The translations under genes were made by a program, and so were the position numbers. DNA of 5,455 nt from Planctomycetota bacterium (GTDB taxonomy: Bacteria; Planctomycetota; Phycisphaerae; FEN-1346; JAACEH01): positions 1 through 5,455 of the forward strand of contig JAFGPY010000097.1 of NCBI GenBank assembly GCA_016935955.1, read 5' to 3'. The notes beneath the pieces were generated by a model. The model worked only from the letters and a program-made list of their open reading frames with translations, did not search any database and was not told the DNA's origin. Of the stretch, positions 4,229-5,455 are shown in pieces (within the stretch, counting starts at the first letter, position 1; each line of letters begins with the position of its first letter).

Positions 4229-4861
4229 TCAGACCGTGGCCGTAATCAGGAAGATCGAGAACTCCTGCTCGCCGCCGCCTTCCACCGGCTTGGCGAACGT
4301 GACCACCGTCGTGTCGCGGGCCTCGGCAAAGCCCAGGGCGATCAGGCGGCGCTTCATCTCCTCGCGATCGAAGCCGTTGTGTGGCACCTTCTCGCCCATC
4401 GCGCCGCCGTGGAACGTCCCCGGCTCGGTGTCCAGGTCGGCGACGCACAGGCGGCCGCCCGGCGACAACATCCGGCGGAACGCACCGAGCACCTTGTCCA
4501 CGTCGGCGATGTGGTGCATGGCCATGCCGACCGTGATCAGGTCCCACTGCCGCCCGCCCGGCGGCGACTCGTGCTCCAGGTCCAGTCGCATCGTGTGCAT
4601 CCCCGCCAACCGCCCCTCGGCGATCTTGCCCTTCAGCACGTCAAGCATGCCCTGCGAGTTGTCGGCCCCCGTCACTTCGCCCACGTGCGGCAACAGGTAG
4701 AGCCCCACCAGCCCCGTCCCGCACCCGTAATCCAGCACGGCGTCCCGCGGCGTCGGTGCGGCCTCGCGCAGAATCGTCTCGCCGATCGTCCCCATGAGCC
4801 GCACGCGGTGAGGATTGTCGTCCCACCGCGCCGCCGCTTCGTCGAACAGGTTCTTCGTCAC
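4229..4861 (-). CDS. Class I SAM-dependent methyltransferase
   Basis: The product has 210 residues. GTG at 4859-4861 is chosen because AAAGGGAG ends five bases before it and the sequence then reads TKNLFDEAAARWDDNPHR, a usual opening for UbiE/Methyltransf_11-type enzymes; the frame runs open further upstream but there it is a shadow of the nitrilase gene. Motif I, VLDYGCGTGLVGLYLL (42-57), binds S-adenosylmethionine. GADNSQGML (65-73) holds the acidic residue expected to contact the ribose. RLDLE (92-96) and DLITVGMAMHHI (107-118) are motifs II-III/IV, and LSPGGRLCVADLDTE (132-146) is the conserved post-motif strand. The C-terminus (FDREEMKRRLIALGFAEA, then TFAKP) is the usual beta-hairpin end. 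The acceptor is unknown; a small molecule is more likely than nucleic acid because no nucleic-acid-specific domain is present. It lies 23 bases after the nitrilase gene and is probably translated from the same mRNA. Confidence 0.92.
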   Translation of the reverse strand: MTKNLFDEAAARWDDNPHRVRLMGTIGETILREAAPTPRDAVLDYGCGTGLVGLYLLPHVGEVTGADNSQGMLDVLKGKIAEGRLAGMHTMRLDLEHESPPGGRQWDLITVGMAMHHIADVDKVLGAFRRMLSPGGRLCVADLDTEPGTFHGGAMGEKVPHNGFDREEMKRRLIALGFAEARDTTVVTFAKPVEGGGEQEFSIFLITATV

Positions 4862-4884
4862 AACAGCTCCCTTTCCAACCAACA

Positions 4885-5455
4885 CTACTGGCCGTCGTAC
4901 TTCACTACCTTCTGCTCCGTCTCGTTGACGCGCAGCTCGAAGACATCCGGCCGCCCGTACTCGTTGATCGTGTCCATGTCGTAGCGGCCACGCGTCACGT
5001 CGGCCAGGTCGAGCGTCACCGTCAGCATGCCTTCCTCGCCGTAGAGCGGCCCCGCCAGCACCTCGCCCAGCGGCGAGACGACCACGCTGCCGCCGCGGCA
5101 CAGGACCTCGGGCATCGCCGCCAGTTCGTCGAAGACGTCGAAGCCTTCGGGCACCATGCTCTTGGTCCAGTACTGGCACGGGGCGATGACGAAGCAGCGG
5201 CCCTCCATGGCGATGTGCCGCATGCTCGGCTGCCACGTGTCGCGGTCGTCCACGGTCGGGGCCAGGTAGATGTCGAGCCCCTTGCCGTACAGGGCCGCGC
5301 GGGCCAGGGGCATGTAGTTCTCCCAGCACAGCAACCCGCCGATCCGCCCGAGCGGTGTGTCGATCACCGTCAGCGTGCTGCCGTCGCCCTGGCCCCACAG
5401 CAGCTTCTCGGCGGCCACGGGCTGCAGCTTGCGGTGCTTGCCGAGCAGTCGTCCG
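4885..5455 (-). CDS. Nitrilase / carbon-nitrogen hydrolase (5' end beyond window)
   Basis: The frame enters from the right edge and ends at TAG 4887-4885; 189 residues are visible, probably a little over half of a typical nitrilase of about 310-340. The frame is open above the GTG at 5418, and the residues there ([20 protein letters not shown]) are clearly nitrilase, so that GTG is not the start. Visible catalytic residues of the Glu-Lys-Cys triad are Lys in HRKLQP (visible residue 9) and Cys in [19 protein letters not shown] (residue 43). The first Glu must lie outside the window. [25 protein letters not shown] (written here only for its DRDTW and RHIAMEGR landmarks, 70-86) and the ending YGRPDVFEL (166-174) are features of true nitrilases (EC 3.5.5.1 type), which turn nitriles into acids and ammonia, rather than of amidases. 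The natural substrate cannot be read from the sequence. Confidence 0.92.
   Translation of the reverse strand, partial: GRLLGKHRKLQPVAAEKLLWGQGDGSTLTVIDTPLGRIGGLLCWENYMPLARAALYGKGLDIYLAPTVDDRDTWQPSMRHIAMEGRCFVIAPCQYWTKSMVPEGFDVFDELAAMPEVLCRGGSVVVSPLGEVLAGPLYGEEGMLTVTLDLADVTRGRYDMDTINEYGRPDVFELRVNETEQKVVKYDGQ

Noticed and set aside
4862..5398. N-terminal extension of the methyltransferase to 5398
   Set aside because: The extra 179 residues are Arg/Gly/His-rich and lie in another frame over the clearly conserved nitrilase. The GTG at 4861 has a good ribosome site and the family-typical start.

Overview
The window is GC-rich and reads like a bacterial chromosome, most probably from the Planctomycetota or a neighbouring PVC lineage. 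This placement is an inference. It rests on the exported SH3-like/TPR protein style, the RibBA sequence style and the dense families of GC-rich palindromes between genes. No rRNA, tRNA or phylogenetic marker is present to settle it.

Layout from left to right. Bases 2-76 (+) hold what looks like the last 24 codons of an IS630-type transposase. Next, on the minus strand, is an exported protein of unknown function (83-1333) with a signal peptide, an SH3-like beta domain and TPR-like helices. A 486-base gap (1334-1819) contains its promoter (TATAAT at 1488-1493). It also contains a strong Rho-independent terminator (1541-1592) that follows a second hairpin and a plausible promoter, all on the minus strand, so this could be a free-standing small RNA of about 100 nt. 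On the minus strand at 1820-3049 is ribBA, the bifunctional enzyme that starts riboflavin synthesis from GTP and ribulose 5-phosphate. Its GTP cyclohydrolase II half looks fully conserved. Its DHBP synthase half has Gln where E. coli RibB has the metal ligand His153.

The 372-base divergent region (3050-3421) carries a near-leaderless promoter for ribBA, a G-quadruplex-like tract, a 77-bp composite palindromic element with 8-bp terminal inverted repeats, two further hairpins, and a good sigma-70-type promoter (TTGACA-16-TAGAAT) facing right. That promoter drives a small membrane protein (3422-4015, +). The protein resembles MotA/TolQ/ExbB channel subunits but lacks the large cytoplasmic loop between the second and third helices, and no MotB/ExbD partner follows.

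Bases 4016-4228 hold more palindromic repeats between convergent genes. The right end is a minus-strand pair: a nitrilase cut by the window edge (4885-5455), then 23 bases later a class I SAM-dependent methyltransferase (4229-4861). They are probably co-transcribed.

Apart from that pair the genes look like single transcription units. I see no defence system, CRISPR array, phage module or obvious multi-gene novel system. The most unusual material is the possible small RNA, the loop-less MotA-like protein, the RibBA metal-ligand change and the palindromic element family.
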